Below are positions 9,905-22,300 of a stretch of 64,000 nt of DNA, piece by piece. Source of the stretch: Allomyces arbusculus (Eukaryota > Blastocladiomycota > Blastocladiomycetes > Blastocladiales > Blastocladiaceae); NCBI GenBank assembly GCA_027604705.1, contig JADHYV010000039.1, positions 124,001 through 188,000 on the forward strand, given 5' to 3'. The notes below the pieces were generated by a model, which searched no databases, was not told where the DNA came from, and saw only the letters and a program-made list of their open reading frames with translations. Each line of letters starts with the position of its first letter. Within the stretch, counting starts at the first letter, position 1. The position numbers and the translations under genes were made by a program.

Positions 9905-12900
9905 TTAGTCGTCCGACTCAGCACCATCCGACTCGGACTCGGACGACTCGTTGGCCAGCAAATCGTCAATCTCCTCGGCCACCCGTGCTGCGCGTCGCGC
10001 CTGCTTGGGCGCCATCCGGCGTAACGCCGCGATGTCTTGTGGCCGCGACGCGCGCGGGGTCGGCACATCCTCGTCGTCATCACTCTCGCTGCCGCTACCG
10101 CCGGCACTACCGCTCTCGCTCTCACTCTCACTTTGCGGCGCCGGAGCCGGCGGCGGCGGCGGCGGGGGGGCAGCCGAGTGCTTGCGCTTTACGACAATCG
10201 GAATCTCGACCTCGACGACATGGCGACGCGGCGACCGACCCGACGCTGCTCTTGCCACCCCCGCCGCCCGTTTCAGCGCGGGCGGCGCCACGGGCTTCCC
10301 GCGCAAAGGCGCCTTCCGACGCCCACTTGCAAGCACGCCCGGCGTCATCGCTGCCGCCACAAAGTCATCGATATCGCTCAAATCGCTATCGTCATTGGTC
10401 GCCGCATTCCGGGCACTGCGGCGCGTCGACCGGCGCGACGGTGTCGCGTCCGCGCCATTCAAGTCCGGTGTCGGCGGTACGGGTGACGCGCGTGTCGCAA
10501 TCGTGCGCCGTGCCGCCGGGGTCGCGGCCGTATGCAGCCCACGGCGCGCACCACGCGCGGCTGACGCCGCAGTAATCGCAGTCCGGGTCGCGGTCGCGGT
10601 CACGGCGAGCATCGCGTCGCCGCCGCCGGGGGTTGACGTCTCCTTGCTACTACCCGGCCGCGACCGCTTGCGCAGGGCCATGGCCGGGCTGTTGCTGGCC
10701 GCACGCCTCCCGCGCGCCGCGGGGGTCAACAGCGCTGTGGACTCGCCAGAGGCGGGCTCCAGGTCCTCGTCGAGAGCTTCGGCCGCATCGGCGTCGGCCG
10801 GGTAGACACGCACGAGCGTGCGCTCGAGTTTCTGAATCGCCTTGACCGTGACGGTATCGACGGACCGTTCCGGGATCCGCTCGAGCAGGCGGCGGATCGC
10901 GCGAATCGTGCCAGCGTCAGCGGGTCCGTCAAATAACCACTTGCTGCAGATTTGCAGCGCCGGCTTGAGCGGCAGGTCGCCCGCGTTGTGCGCGCCGTCG
11001 AGCGCCGCCTCGAGCATGCACTTGGTCACGCGCAGCTGCAGATTGGCACTGCCTCCGTCGCTGCATTCGAGCCAGGGGCTCATTCTGGTGCCAATGGAAT
11101 TGAGGGTCGTGGCCTTGGATCCAAAATCGGTGGTGGCGAGTGCCGACAGGACGCGCGGGAACACAGTGGCCAGCTGCTGCTTGTTGGCGGGGATCGTCGA
11201 GTAGGTCTGGACAAAGAATTGCAGGCACTGGTAGGTGTCGGGGAAGGACTGCGTTTCGGGCGTAAAGTACTGGACGATCATCAGGGACAGAAGCTAATTT
11301 GGATTGATCACGCGCGGGGTCAGTAAAGGAAGCTTGAACAACACAGAAAATTTGCGGCAGACACAGTCAAGTACCTTCGAGTCCTGCAACCGGTTCGACA
11401 GCAGCAGCTTGACAGCCGCCTCGACCGCGAGCGCCGACAATGCGCGAACGGGCGACTGCATGTTGCGCGCAATCACGTCGGCGACGCGACTAGGGTTCGT
11501 CTCGAGCGCAGCGGCGCCATACACGACCATCAAGTCGCCGATCACCGACAGCGCAGCCACATTGACTTGGACGAGGTCCTCTTCGGCCGACATGAGCGCC
11601 GCATACCCCAAGAACTGGCCCACATTTTGCACAGCGTGCGTGCGCGACGTGAGTGAAATGAGCCCGAGACACCGCACGCACTGCGCGACAATGTCCCCGG
11701 CGGCTGCGTACCGCTGCAGCGCCGGCACAATCAATTCGGCAATCAGACCGTGCATTGGGGTCATGCTGTCGGCCATCCACCCTTGCGACGTGGCCTCGAG
11801 CGTGTGCCGTACCGTCACGAGGCACTTCATGGTTCGGAACGCGGCGTCGTCCTCGATAGCATCCTCGTCCATGGCCGCTTCCTCCTCGGTGGCGTCGCCC
11901 GCCTCGATCCGGCGCTCATAGCTGTTATCCATAACGTCGGAAATCGTCTCGCTAATAATGCGAATGAAGTCGCGCTCGTCCACGGAAATCAGCCGGAAGA
12001 GCTTGATGATGGGCGGGATCAGGTCGTCGGGTACCATCACCGACTCGATCATGTTGCGCACGAGCTCAAACATGATTTTGCGGCCCGCCAGGTCCGAGTA
12101 ATCGGCCTGCAAACAAATTGTGAGCAATTCTTGCACAACAAACGTGAGCGGGGCCTCGAGCTGCTCGTCGTCGTTGGTGATCATGTTGTTCGTGTGCAGC
12201 TGCAAAAAGTAAGCCAGGTCCTCGATCAGCAGGTCCTCGACCGTATTGGTCGCTTCGACCCAGCACCGCAGAATCAAGGCAGTCTCGGGCGTCAGGTTGC
12301 GCCAATACTCGCGCGAAAACGTGAGCTTGAGCGCCGGTTCACGGTTCGGCCGCAGCTGCAGGCACTCAAGCACGACCGTCTCGGCCACGGGCGTGCGCAC
12401 GACATTGAGTTGCGCGAGCAGCCGCGCGAGCTCGAGCGCCGACTGCTTGACCCACCCGCTCACGAGTTCGGCACACGCGCGCTTGACGGTCGCGTCCGGG
12501 TCGCAGAGACCGTTGTTGAGAATGGCAGCAAGCAACGTCGAGCTGAGCTGCGAGAAATGCGACACGTGGTCGGCGAGCACCTTGTAGGCAGCACGACGTG
12601 TGGCCGCGTCCTCGTCGCGGCACCGCGAGATAATGGCGGCAATCGTGCCGTTGCTCGGGGCCACGTGCAGCAGGGCCGCACGGCGCACGACAGGTGCCGG
12701 GTCGTATTGCAGCAACTCGGTCAGCTTTTGGATGACCGTGTCGGGCTCGTCGTCTTCCTCGGTGCCCTGGATTGCAAAGAATGATGGAGTGAGTCGGAGT
12801 GCAGATTGCAAACCAAAGGAAGATGGATGTGGAGCGGTGGAGAAAGAGGCATGCATTACCTGAAGAATCGACAATGCGCTCACAACCTCCTTGCGAACCA

Positions 12901-13591
12901 TGGGCTCCTTGTCGCGCGCGCGCGGGTAGAGGTCAGTCTTCAGGCGCATGAAGAGGTTGTCGTCAATGTCGGGCAGGTGCGACGCGACATTGTAGATGAG
13001 GCGCGCGCAGCGCAAGCGGATGTTCTTGTCGCGTGCAGCAATGCCCTTGAGCAGGTAGAGAATGATCCAGGCCGCGAATTGGTTGGAGAGGAAATCCTGG
13101 TCGTCGAGGTCCTCGTCCTCGTCGCCGTTGGGCGGCGGCGCAGCACGGCCGTTCTTGGCCCTTTCCGCACGGGCCAGTTCGCGGTCTGTTCACAAAAATT
13201 GAGGCGTGATCAGCACTCTGAAGGGCGACCACTTCCTTGAAGCAAGCACGCGCGAGATGGGCGCACCCTTTTCGCGCGAAAATGCAATGAACGTGTGCAC
13301 AAAGTCGAGGACGCGGTCAACAGTGGGCCCGCGTCTCTTGGTGCCCAGAACGTGGTTGAGGCACATGGCAAACGGGCGGTTGAAGGCGCGCTCGGCCTCA
13401 GGCGTGCGCGGGCGGACGGCGTCGAGGTGCAGCTTGCGCAGGGAATTGTGCAGCTTGCGGTGGCCGGCCTTGGTCTTTTGCGCTTCGGTGAAGATGTGCG
13501 TGATACGGAGCGCCATTTCGTCAGGCGTCATGGGCGTGGCCGCGGCGGCGGCCTGGGCGGTGCCCGCAGGCGACTTGCGTTTCGGATCCAT
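9905..13591 (-). CDS. YCG1: Condensin complex subunit 3 (CAP-G / Ycg1 / Cnd3)
   Basis: HEAT-repeat subunit of condensin, needed for mitotic chromosome compaction; it binds DNA together with the kleisin. Four exons on the minus strand: 13591..13267, 13185..12860, 12766..11375, 11293..9905, with phases 1, 0, 0; product 1,143 residues. The N-terminus begins MDPKRKSPAG. HEAT-like helices follow: CARLIYNVASHLPDIDDN, MVRKEVVSALSILQ, VVRRAALLHVAPS, then the family's C-terminal domain with LISLTSRTHAVQN and VNVAALSVIGDLMVVYG. About 340 C-terminal residues are basic and Ser/Ala-rich and end in an acidic run (SESESDGAESDD), probably a regulatory disordered tail. An in-frame ATG 90 bases upstream (13681) is an alternative start. 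Head-to-head with FACT Pob3. Confidence 0.93.
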
Positions 13592-13945
13592 GGTCCTGGC
13601 ACCGTCTTCAGTGGTTGCAGCAAGTCGTAGATCAGGGCTGATGAAGGCGGGCCCGTGCAATTGCAGGCCGCGCACGCGCACGACGACGATGAAGACGGCG
13701 GTCGACCACGAGCTGCAGAGAGGCCATTCTGGGCACCTCGCACCACGTCTTTCGCACGTGGCTCGATCAAGGCCAGTTCACGGCGGTCTGCTCGACTCAC
13801 CGCGCCGTCGTCGTCAAGTCGGCCGCAACCACGACAGTGCCGTTGCAAGTGGGCACGACGACCACAACGGCGTGCTCCGCTTCCGCTGCACCGCAACTTC
13901 CCGCAGCACCCGCCCCGACTCCTCGCGTCTCGCCACCCCGCCACC
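13592..13945. promoter_or_regulatory. Shared divergent promoter of condensin subunit 3 and FACT Pob3
   Basis: A 354-base gap between the start codons of two chromatin genes that run apart, so both promoters must fit here. It is GC-rich and no clear TATA element is visible. No separate gene is supported. Confidence 0.6.
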
Positions 13946-15857
13946 ATGAGCGTACAAGAGTTTGACCGCATCCACTTCGCCGGCGCCCGCGATTCGGTGC
14001 GTCTCGTCGCCCAACCGCTTTTCTGGACCCGCCTCGCGCCCAAGCTGACCCATCGCGCTGTTCTACAACGATTTAGGCGACCGAGGGCCGCCTGCGCTTT
14101 GCCGCACAAGGTCTCGGGTGGAAATCGTCGGCGGGCGAAATTGTCACCGTCAAGGCCGACGACCTGAAGCGCGCGACCTGGCTGCGTTCGGCGCGTCAGT
14201 ACCAGCTGCGGCTCTACCTTAAGGACGGCACCGTCATGAAGTTTGCTAACTTTGCGCGCGACCGGCACGACGAGCTGCGCGATGCGCTGCGTACGCACTA
14301 CCACCTGCCGCTCGAGCACACAGAGCTCTCGCTCAAGGGATGGAACTGGGGGTCGACGGAACTGCAACCGTCGCAAATCGTGTTCCGTGTCGCGCAAAAA
14401 CCGCTGTTTGAACTGCCGTACTCGGAAATCGCCAACGTAAACTCGGGCAAGAACGAGGTCACGCTCGAGTGCGTCACGGGCGACTTGCCGCGCGGTGCTC
14501 GCGAAGATCAGCTCGTCGAGTGCCGCCTGCACGTACCCGGCATGGCGCCGTCAGAGAACGAGGACGGCGTCGACGTTGAGGGCGAGGGTGAGAATGACGG
14601 CGCCGCTACGCAGTCGGCGGCCGAGTTTCTGTGCGAGGCCATCAAGGCCAAGGCAGAAGTCGGAGTCGACAAGGGCGACCATCTCGTCGCGTTCAAGGAA
14701 TTGCCGTTCCTCACACCGCGTGGCCGGTACAATGTTGACATGTTCCCCGAGTTTTTGCGACTGCGCGGCAAGTCGTACGACTACAAGGTCAATTACGGCA
14801 CCATCACCAAGCTATTTTTGCTACCCAAGCCCGACGACCTGCACTCCTACTTTGTCATTGGCCTCGATCCGCCGCTGCGCCAGGGCCAGACGCGGTATCC
14901 GTTCCTCGTGCTCCAGTTTGTGCGCGAGGAGGAGATGAGCGTCGACGTCAACCTCGACGAGTACGCTTTCTTCCGCTCGATTATCGTGCGGTATTGAGGG
15001 ACACGATTGGCGAACTGACACATTTCTTTTTCCCCCACGAAAACAGTTCCGCCGTCGCGCAACGGTTCGAGGGCCGGCTCATGCGAGCCTACGACGGCCT
15101 GACCTGGGAGGTCGTGTCCAACATTTTCCATGGGCTCACCAATAAGAAGATAACGGTCCCGCCCAAGGACATTACCATGCCGTCGACGGGCCTCGCCGCG
15201 ATCAAGTGCTCGCTCAAAGCCAACGAGGGCCACCTCTACCTGCTCGAGAAATCGGTTCTCTTCGTGCCCAAGCCGCCGACGCTCGTCGCGCATGCCGATA
15301 TCGCTCACGTCACCTTCTCGCGTGTCGCCCTTGCCGGCGCGTCGTCGCGCACAATCGATATGGTCGTGACGCTGCGGTCCGGTGGGGACGTGCCGCTGTC
15401 GAACATTGGCCGCGAAGAACACGCGCCGCTCGAAGAGTACCTGCGCGCCAAAAAGATTCGCGTCAAGAACGAGCTCGCTGAAGAGACGCGGTTGCCGGCG
15501 TACCTTGGCGACCTCGATGACGATGACGACGATGACGATGAGGACAGCGGGACCCGGACGCGTGGGGCGCGGTCCAAGGCCGCGCCGGCGTCGGCGGGCG
15601 GCGCTGACGACGACGATGACGAGTCGCCCGATGAGGACTTTGTCGCCGAGTCCGACTCGGACGTTGAGGAAGAGTTCAACTCGGATTACTCTAGCGAGGG
15701 CAGCGATATTGACGAGGAGGAGGCCGCGTCATCCAAGCGGAAACGCGGTTCCGAAGGTAAGTCCGCGCCGGCCAAGAAGCGCGCCAAGGGGGCTGAGGGG
15801 AAGGCCACGAAGGCGCCCAAGAGCGACGAGTACATTGATGACAGTGACGATGAGTGA
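13946..15857 (+). CDS. POB3: FACT histone chaperone subunit Pob3 (SSRP1 family)
   Basis: Small subunit of FACT, which with Spt16 reorganises nucleosomes in transcription and replication. Three exons: 13946..13996, 14077..14960, 15047..15857, product 581 residues; phases 0 and 2. The last junction joins VDVNLDD to SAVAQRF with no loss. Seen: N-terminal dimerisation/PH region with GRLRFAAQGLGWKS, SSRP1 core strands (KGWNWGSTEL, YSEIANVNSG), middle double-PH domain with GRYNVDMFPEFLRLRGKSYDYKV-type signature (read in pieces), then an acidic C-terminus from about residue 480 ending in Lys-rich and DDSDDE patches. There is no HMG box, as in fungal Pob3 and unlike animal SSRP1. Confidence 0.95.
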
Positions 15858-16077
15858 GGAGAGAGCGTATGAGGCGTGTGTGCGTGGGCATAATACAGCC
15901 TGCGGTATGCCTGCGGTATCGTTCAAGTTTGCCCTGTCGTCCAGCTCTAATCATCAGTTGTCGGAGAAGAAAGTTCGCGCCGGCGAACTGGTCCCGACAA
16001 GCGCGTCAGCCAAACCGACCAAAGCGAGGAAAACGAGGAAAATGACTAGTCTTGCCCCGAAACAACAAAAGAATTGA

Positions 16078-18667
16078 TCAAAATTGACGGCGCTCAATCA
16101 GCTGCATCAGCTCCTCTCCTGAATACTCGCGGAACTTTGGCACGGCTTGGGTCGCTTGGTCCCGACTGAGCAGCGACAGAAACGACACGAGCTCTGTCAA
16201 GCGCTTGTGCTGCGGGCAGTTTCGTGTAACGAGCGTCGACGACCCCCCAGCCGCGCTCGCGGCACCAACGGCCGGAACAGCGTCGGTGTCGGACCTGGAC
16301 GTGACCGTCGAGTTCCAAGGCGTTGCGGCTGCAATGTGGAAGAACGCGTCGATCTTGCCGCACTCGACCAACAGGAACCGCAACGAGTTGCCGGCCGACT
16401 TGGTGATAGTTGGCATGGCGAGGACCCGTGCCACGAGCGCCGTGTAGAACGCGTCGAATAAGTGCCCCATGATTCGCAGATACACGTCGTTTGGCAGACA
16501 CGACTAAAAACACGGCACGTCCTATCGTCAGTTGGGTCATGTCAAGTAAGCACGGTGCGAAAGCAAGCACGTCGTGCTGTACCTTCCACGCCACCTCGAG
16601 ATCGCGAAAGTGTTGCATGATCCCGCGGAGGAGCCGGCGCGTCGACTCAACGTGCCGCGCGTCCAGGGCCTCGTCCAGGCGCGGCAATCGACCGAGTCGG
16701 TGGTGAATCTCCTCGTATTGGATCGTCTACGCCAGGGAACAGTTATCTACCGGTGAGCATTCCAAAACACACGAGCGAGTTGTTGCGATAGTGCCGACGT
16801 ACAATCATGGTCTGGAGCACATTGTCCCCAAGCCGGCGCAGCAGCGGGACCAAGTCCATGATGCGAAACACAGCCTTTTCGTCGTCGGATCTCACTTGGG
16901 CGCGGAGCGGCTGCACGAGCGTGAGAACATGGTGCACGAGGTACTGCGAATTGTTGTAAATCAGAGCAGCAGCGCGCGGCGACGCCTCGGAGGCAGCGAC
17001 CCACTGCGCCGAGGTCATGGCGTGCCAGAGCCGGATCAGGTCGCGCACACTATCAAACGCCTCGATGACGGTAAGCGGATCGCGGTCGACCTCCATTGCG
17101 TCGCGCTGGTGGTCGCGAATCATGACCAAACCGGGCTGCGCCGCAGGCTGCTGCGACGGCGACACACGCTGGATAATCTCATACAGCATGTCCAAGAGCG
17201 TTTGCGTTTGCACCGTGACCAGGCAGTCTGGGAACTGGATGCCCATGTCGCCCTCCACGCCCACTTTGCCGCTGGTCTTGGGCCCGGCGTTGGTCGCGGC
17301 AGCACCACTATTCTTGTTCTCGGGCCCAAACGCAATGTTCGGGTTCGACTGCGCGCGCACCACGTTTTGCTCGCGTGACGCGAGCACGGCCTGAACCGAC
17401 CGCAGGAGCCCCGCGCGCCGCTTGCGCGTAAACGACGGCAACACCAGGGTCAAGACGTCTGCGAGCCGGATCCCAAAATCGTCAGTGCTGGTGAGTCGGC
17501 AGTCGGCCAGCGTGCTTTCGAGCCCTGCGAGCTCGTCGCCCACGACTTCCAGGTATGCGTCAAGCGCGGCGCGGTCTTCGGGGATTTGGTCGAGCACCGC
17601 CGTTATGAGTAGAGGGACGGCGCGCGCGCTCCACGCGGTTCGGAATGCGCCGCGGAACTTGGACACCGACGAGAACTGGCCGTGGCCGCTGGTCTCCATC
17701 ACGTCAAACAGCTGCCCCTTGATGAACTGCGCAATTGCCGCCACGTGCTCGAACGGCCGTGACAGAATTGCCGGATCGCCTGCGGGGACCACGGCCCCTT
17801 GCGGATCGAGCTCGAGCGTGAGTGTCGCCGTCTCGGCCTCGACCGTCGTTTTCAGGTCGTAGATTCCGTCACACCTGAACAGCGGCGCCACGAGCTGGTC
17901 AAACAGGGCGCTGACAAAATTGCCAACGGCAGGCTCGAGTTCCTGCGCAATCTCGAGGGCGTTCAGGACCTCGATAACTGGAATTTGCGCGGGCGTGGTG
18001 TCGTCGGGAATGAACGCAGAAAATGGGTTCGACGGGACCATACGGCGGAGCTGGATTGATCGCTCGATGCGCTTCCCAGTCGGGGTGACTGCGACCGAAA
18101 AGGCGTGCACGGCCAAGTCGCCAAGTCGCTGCGACAACTTGGTGCGAAGCAGGTCGATGCGAGCAGTTAAGAGGTCGACCATCGCCGGGTCGATCTTGTG
18201 GTCCTCCTTGGCAAAGATGTCGCTTCCTTCGACCTACGCACGCGTTCACTTGGTCAGTTACCAGCCGTTCAGAGAGCGGGGAAAGTGGAGGGTGGAGCCA
18301 CACCATTTCGTGAACCAAGGACGCACACGAAACGATATCCTCGCCGTCAAGCATGACCTCGACGTCCATGACCGCTTGAATCACCTCGAAATGCGCGGCA
18401 AACGAGGGGACCGGTCAGCTCAAGAATATGCGTTGAAATCCGTCGTGATAATTGATGTACCGTCCAGGCCACTTTCAAGAGATCATACTCCAACCGGAGC
18501 TGCTCTGCCTCCTCGACGAGATGGTCGGGCTGTTGCGCAATAACGTTGCTCAGGTGCTCCTGGACCACAACAATATCCCGCTCCGTGATCGCGACTGGTT
18601 TGAAAAAATCGAGATATTCGTGGTGCCAGCTATTCGATCGAACGAGGTGCATGCTGGTCAGCGCCAT
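16078..18667 (-). CDS. ZW10: ZW10-family protein (NRZ/Dsl1 tether, RZZ kinetochore complex)
   Basis: Minus-strand gene of five exons: 18667..18461, 18384..18304, 18233..16773, 16726..16583, 16503..16078; all junctions are phase 0; 772 residues, close to human ZW10 (779). The N-terminal third is helical, as in the NAG/RINT1-binding part of the family. Family-like segments are SQYLVHHVLTL, FRIMDLVPLLRRLGDN and, after the last splice, SCLPNDVYLRIMGHLFDAFY with FREYSGEELMQLIERR at the end. ZW10 proteins act in Golgi-ER retrograde tethering and, in many eukaryotes, at kinetochores; which role applies here cannot be told. The fourth intron is only 46 nt, the shortest in the window; the donor gtgtgt was chosen because it alone restores frame. 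Confidence 0.85.
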
Positions 18668-19397
18668 TGACGCTTGGTCGTGATCAATTCGTCACGTCGG
18701 TGCCACAGTACCTGTTGATCACTTGCTGCAGCGCCGTCTACATGCCATGGCGGGTCGACCCTGGTTACTTTCGCGCCTGATTTGCGGGCCAATTGAAAAC
18801 GAGTTTTGCGCTCGCCGTGGACTGCAATGGTCTGCGGCCCAATGCGTGGTCGAGCCAATTTGCCATGACCGTTGGGGCTGTGATCCGGTTGACGGCTGAG
18901 AATGTTGAAATCCGGACCCTGATCTGGACAGAGTGTTCCTTGGCGTGGTTGATCACATTTGCGGGCGTTGAAAAAAAGTGTTGGTCGGATGGACGTGACC
19001 GGCGCCGGCGTGGAGATTCCATTTTGCGGCCAGCAATGATCAGCTCTTTCGATTACGGCCAAGTGTTTGATACCGTTCGAGTCAATGGCATACTTTCGTT
19101 GACGCAAACAGTTCTCCCTCCAAAAGTGCAACGGCGGCCTTTGTTTCCTGCTGCTCGCCGTTTGTCGACACAGAGCACGACGAAGTGCCACAAGAGCTGC
19201 ATGACGGTCAATCATGACGAGTCCCAGTTCAAAGATTTGATAATATTGAGAAAACGGATGGCGCATAGAGAGAGTACTGCAGCGGCAACGGGAGAAAAAG
19301 ATAAATCAACGCCGGCGTCTTGGAACGCAAAATTGGCCGACGTGAAATGGGGATGAAACAAAACGGCAATGCAAAACGCAACGATACAGCAAATGGT
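18668..19397. other. Intergenic region between ZW10 promoter and the giant gene's 3' end
   Basis: About 730 bases, slightly more AT-rich than the surroundings. It should contain the promoter of the minus-strand ZW10 gene at its low-coordinate end and the 3' UTR of the giant gene at the other. A plus-strand open frame at 18793-19356 has no recognisable features and I do not call it. Confidence 0.45.
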
Positions 19398-22300
19398 CTA
19401 CTTGCGGCCAATAATCTTGCCGAAAAACTTCTTGATGCCCTTCTTCTTCTTCTTGGAGGGGGTCGCCGACGTGTCTGTCTCGCCAGACACTCGCGGCGGA
19501 AGCGACGAGGATTTCGCGGGCAGAGCCGGGACTGGTGGGGTACCGGCGGCCACGCCCGCGCGGCCTGGAAGGCGGACAAGGCGCTGTTTGCTTGGTGCGG
19601 CAATCGGCCAGAATGCATCTAAAGAAAAGGGTGTGTTGTGAGTGGGAGCTCGCGCATTGGCGGCGGAACAAAGAAACGTACCTGGGTTCTGCTCGGTCCA
19701 AACGCTCTTCATCCAGTCCCCGTCGCGCTCGATCGCGCTCTTGACATCGAGGCGCGAGTAGTCGAGGAGCTTGCCGAACCGGTTGACGCAGTACTTTTGA
19801 TACCCGACGGCCGACAATAGGTGGCACTGGTGCACGAGAAGCATATCGGGCGCCGGGAACAGCGGGCGCTTCGGCTCTTGCGTGTTGGCCAGGGTACCAT
19901 TACGGTAATCCGAGACAAGCTGCAGGTACCGCATGTAGCGGTCGACCATGGCCGGGGCCACGACCGTCGCGTCCTGCGTTTCCGGCAAAGTCGATGCCAA
20001 GAGGTCACGCGTGAGAGCCGCCCACGACGCCACGTTCTGGATCAAGTCCACCGACAGGTCCGTAATCACGTTCTGGTAACTCGTCAAAATCTGCGCGGCA
20101 ATAACCGAGGCCTTGTGCTTGTGCTTGCCCGCGTACTGGCGCTGCACGGCCGACCGGATGTAGTCCTGGACAAGCCCAGTCAGGTTCATTTCCTTCCACG
20201 GGTTGATCACGTCGGGCTCGGTCACGAGCGGCGTTTCAAGGACTTCGGTCAGTGCCGTGGGCAGTGTGAAGTAGAGCAGCCGCTGCACCGAGTGCGCCAT
20301 GCGGTAGTCGACCTTGCCCTTAGACAGATTGAACAACGTGCCGGCAATGTGGCCTTGGCCCTTGCCTGCGCGGCGCAAATCCTCGACGAGTCGCCATGCG
20401 GAGAGCGTCGGCAGCGTGAGCCACTTGTTGCAGCGGCAGAACACGACCTGCGACCCAGTACGCATCGCGACGTAGAGTTCCTCGGACCACGACTGCTCCT
20501 CGTGGCAGAACGGGCAGACGACCGTGTAGGTGACGGGCCGGTCGCGCGGCAACACAAAAGGCTCACGCGTAAAGGACGTCCACGAGTCCGAGTGGCTCGA
20601 CGGCACAAACCCGGCCCACGCCTCAGCCGTCACGGGTCCTTGGTGAATCGACAAGAACATGTCAACCTTGTCGAGAGGGAACGCAAATGCAAGCATCTTG
20701 GCGTCGCCGAAATTGCGGATAATGTCCTCAATGTACCGCTGCGGGTCCATCAAATGCACGAGCCACAAAAGCAGCACATCGAGCGGCGGCAGCGGAAGAG
20801 CGTGGCCCTCGACGACTGCGTGCTCCATGACCGAGAGATAGGCGAGGTATCGCTTTTCGACACGGAACCAGTACGGGTTGCGCGGTACATCTTTGAGTGG
20901 GAAATCGGGGCAGCTGAGCAGGGTCCGCACAAGCCGGGCATACGCGACGATATCTTCGGGCTGCAGCGTGAGCTCAACTGCGGCTGCGTCCAGGGTTGCC
21001 GTGATGGCCGTGGTCGTGGTCGTGACAGACAACGTGCGCGTCCGTGCCGGTGGTGAGCCCGCGGCCGACGCGCTCGAGAGACGCGGCTTGCGTTCCGGAA
21101 TAATCGGCACCGGCGCGTCGCCCTTGACCAGGACGTTCCAGTGACCAAACCAGTCGACGACCGCGTCTTGGTACCACGACGGGAGCAGCAAATGCGTCGC
21201 ATGGCCCATGACCACGGCCTGGTTGCACTCGGCAATCGAATACACTTCATGCTGCTCGCCAGCGGCGACTTCGGTCGCCAGGCAGGCGTAGTGGTGGTAC
21301 CGCACCGCGACGTCGGCCGGATCTTGTCGCTTGGCCTCCTGCAAAATCTTGCGCACGCGCGCGCGCCAGATTGGTGTTTGCAGAATAAAGTTGATTGAGA
21401 ACGGTGCGAGACCGCGGTTCACCTTGCGCAGCTCGGCGAGCGAGCTTGTCATATCGCACGCTGGGCACGGCAACTGCCACGCCTCCGACTTCAAACTAAC
21501 CAAGTCGCCTTCGGGCACCGACTGGATGGTCGAGCACGACGGGCACGAGAGCATATACGCGGTGGCTGCGCGTGCGTGGTGGTAAAAGTAGGGCTCGCCC
21601 GTGAACGACTCCCACACGGATTGCGACTCGGGTTCCACGTCCTGCTGGAAGTGAATCGGGTCGGCAGCGAGAATCGAGTGCTTCAGGATCGCTTGGGCGT
21701 TGACCGGGCCAAAGAGCGCGTCGAGGTCGAACCGAAGCTGCTCGGGGAATTGCGCATGGACATGCGCAATCAGGGCAACGTCGACTGGCGGGATCAGGTC
21801 GGTCCGGTGCGTTTCGGCGAGCAGCACGAGCCACTTGAGATACCGCGACTCGGAGCGCACGAGCAGCGCCGGGTAATGCAGCGTCTCGATTTGCAAAAGG
21901 ACGCGCAGCAAACGCCAGTGCCGGTCGACCAGTGTATCCGTAATCTTGCTCGTGAGTGGTTCACGCAGTTTCCCAGCTTCGGGGCACGGCTCCGGGTCAA
22001 TGGCGTAGTCGGCCACGGCCGCTGGGCCGTTGCGGTCAAGGTCAGCGACCTTGCCTGCCGCGAGCGTGTCAGGGTTGAGCGCCAAAAACTTTTCGGGCTC
22101 GCGCGGGTGCTCTTCTTGCGGAACGGCGGGCAGCGGCTTGGCCGACCCTGGCCCGGGTGCCAACATGAGCGTCTCGCGCGTCACGGTCACATCGCCAATC
22201 AAACGCGTTTCGGGGTCCTGGGGCTTCGGATCAGCAATCGGTTCTGCAGCAGAAACGGGTTCCTCGGCAATTGGCTTCTCGGCAACCGGCTCTTCGGCAA

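Noticed and set aside
11750-12784. 344-residue plus-strand frame over condensin subunit 3
   Set aside because: Antisense to conserved HEAT repeats, with no protein features of its own.
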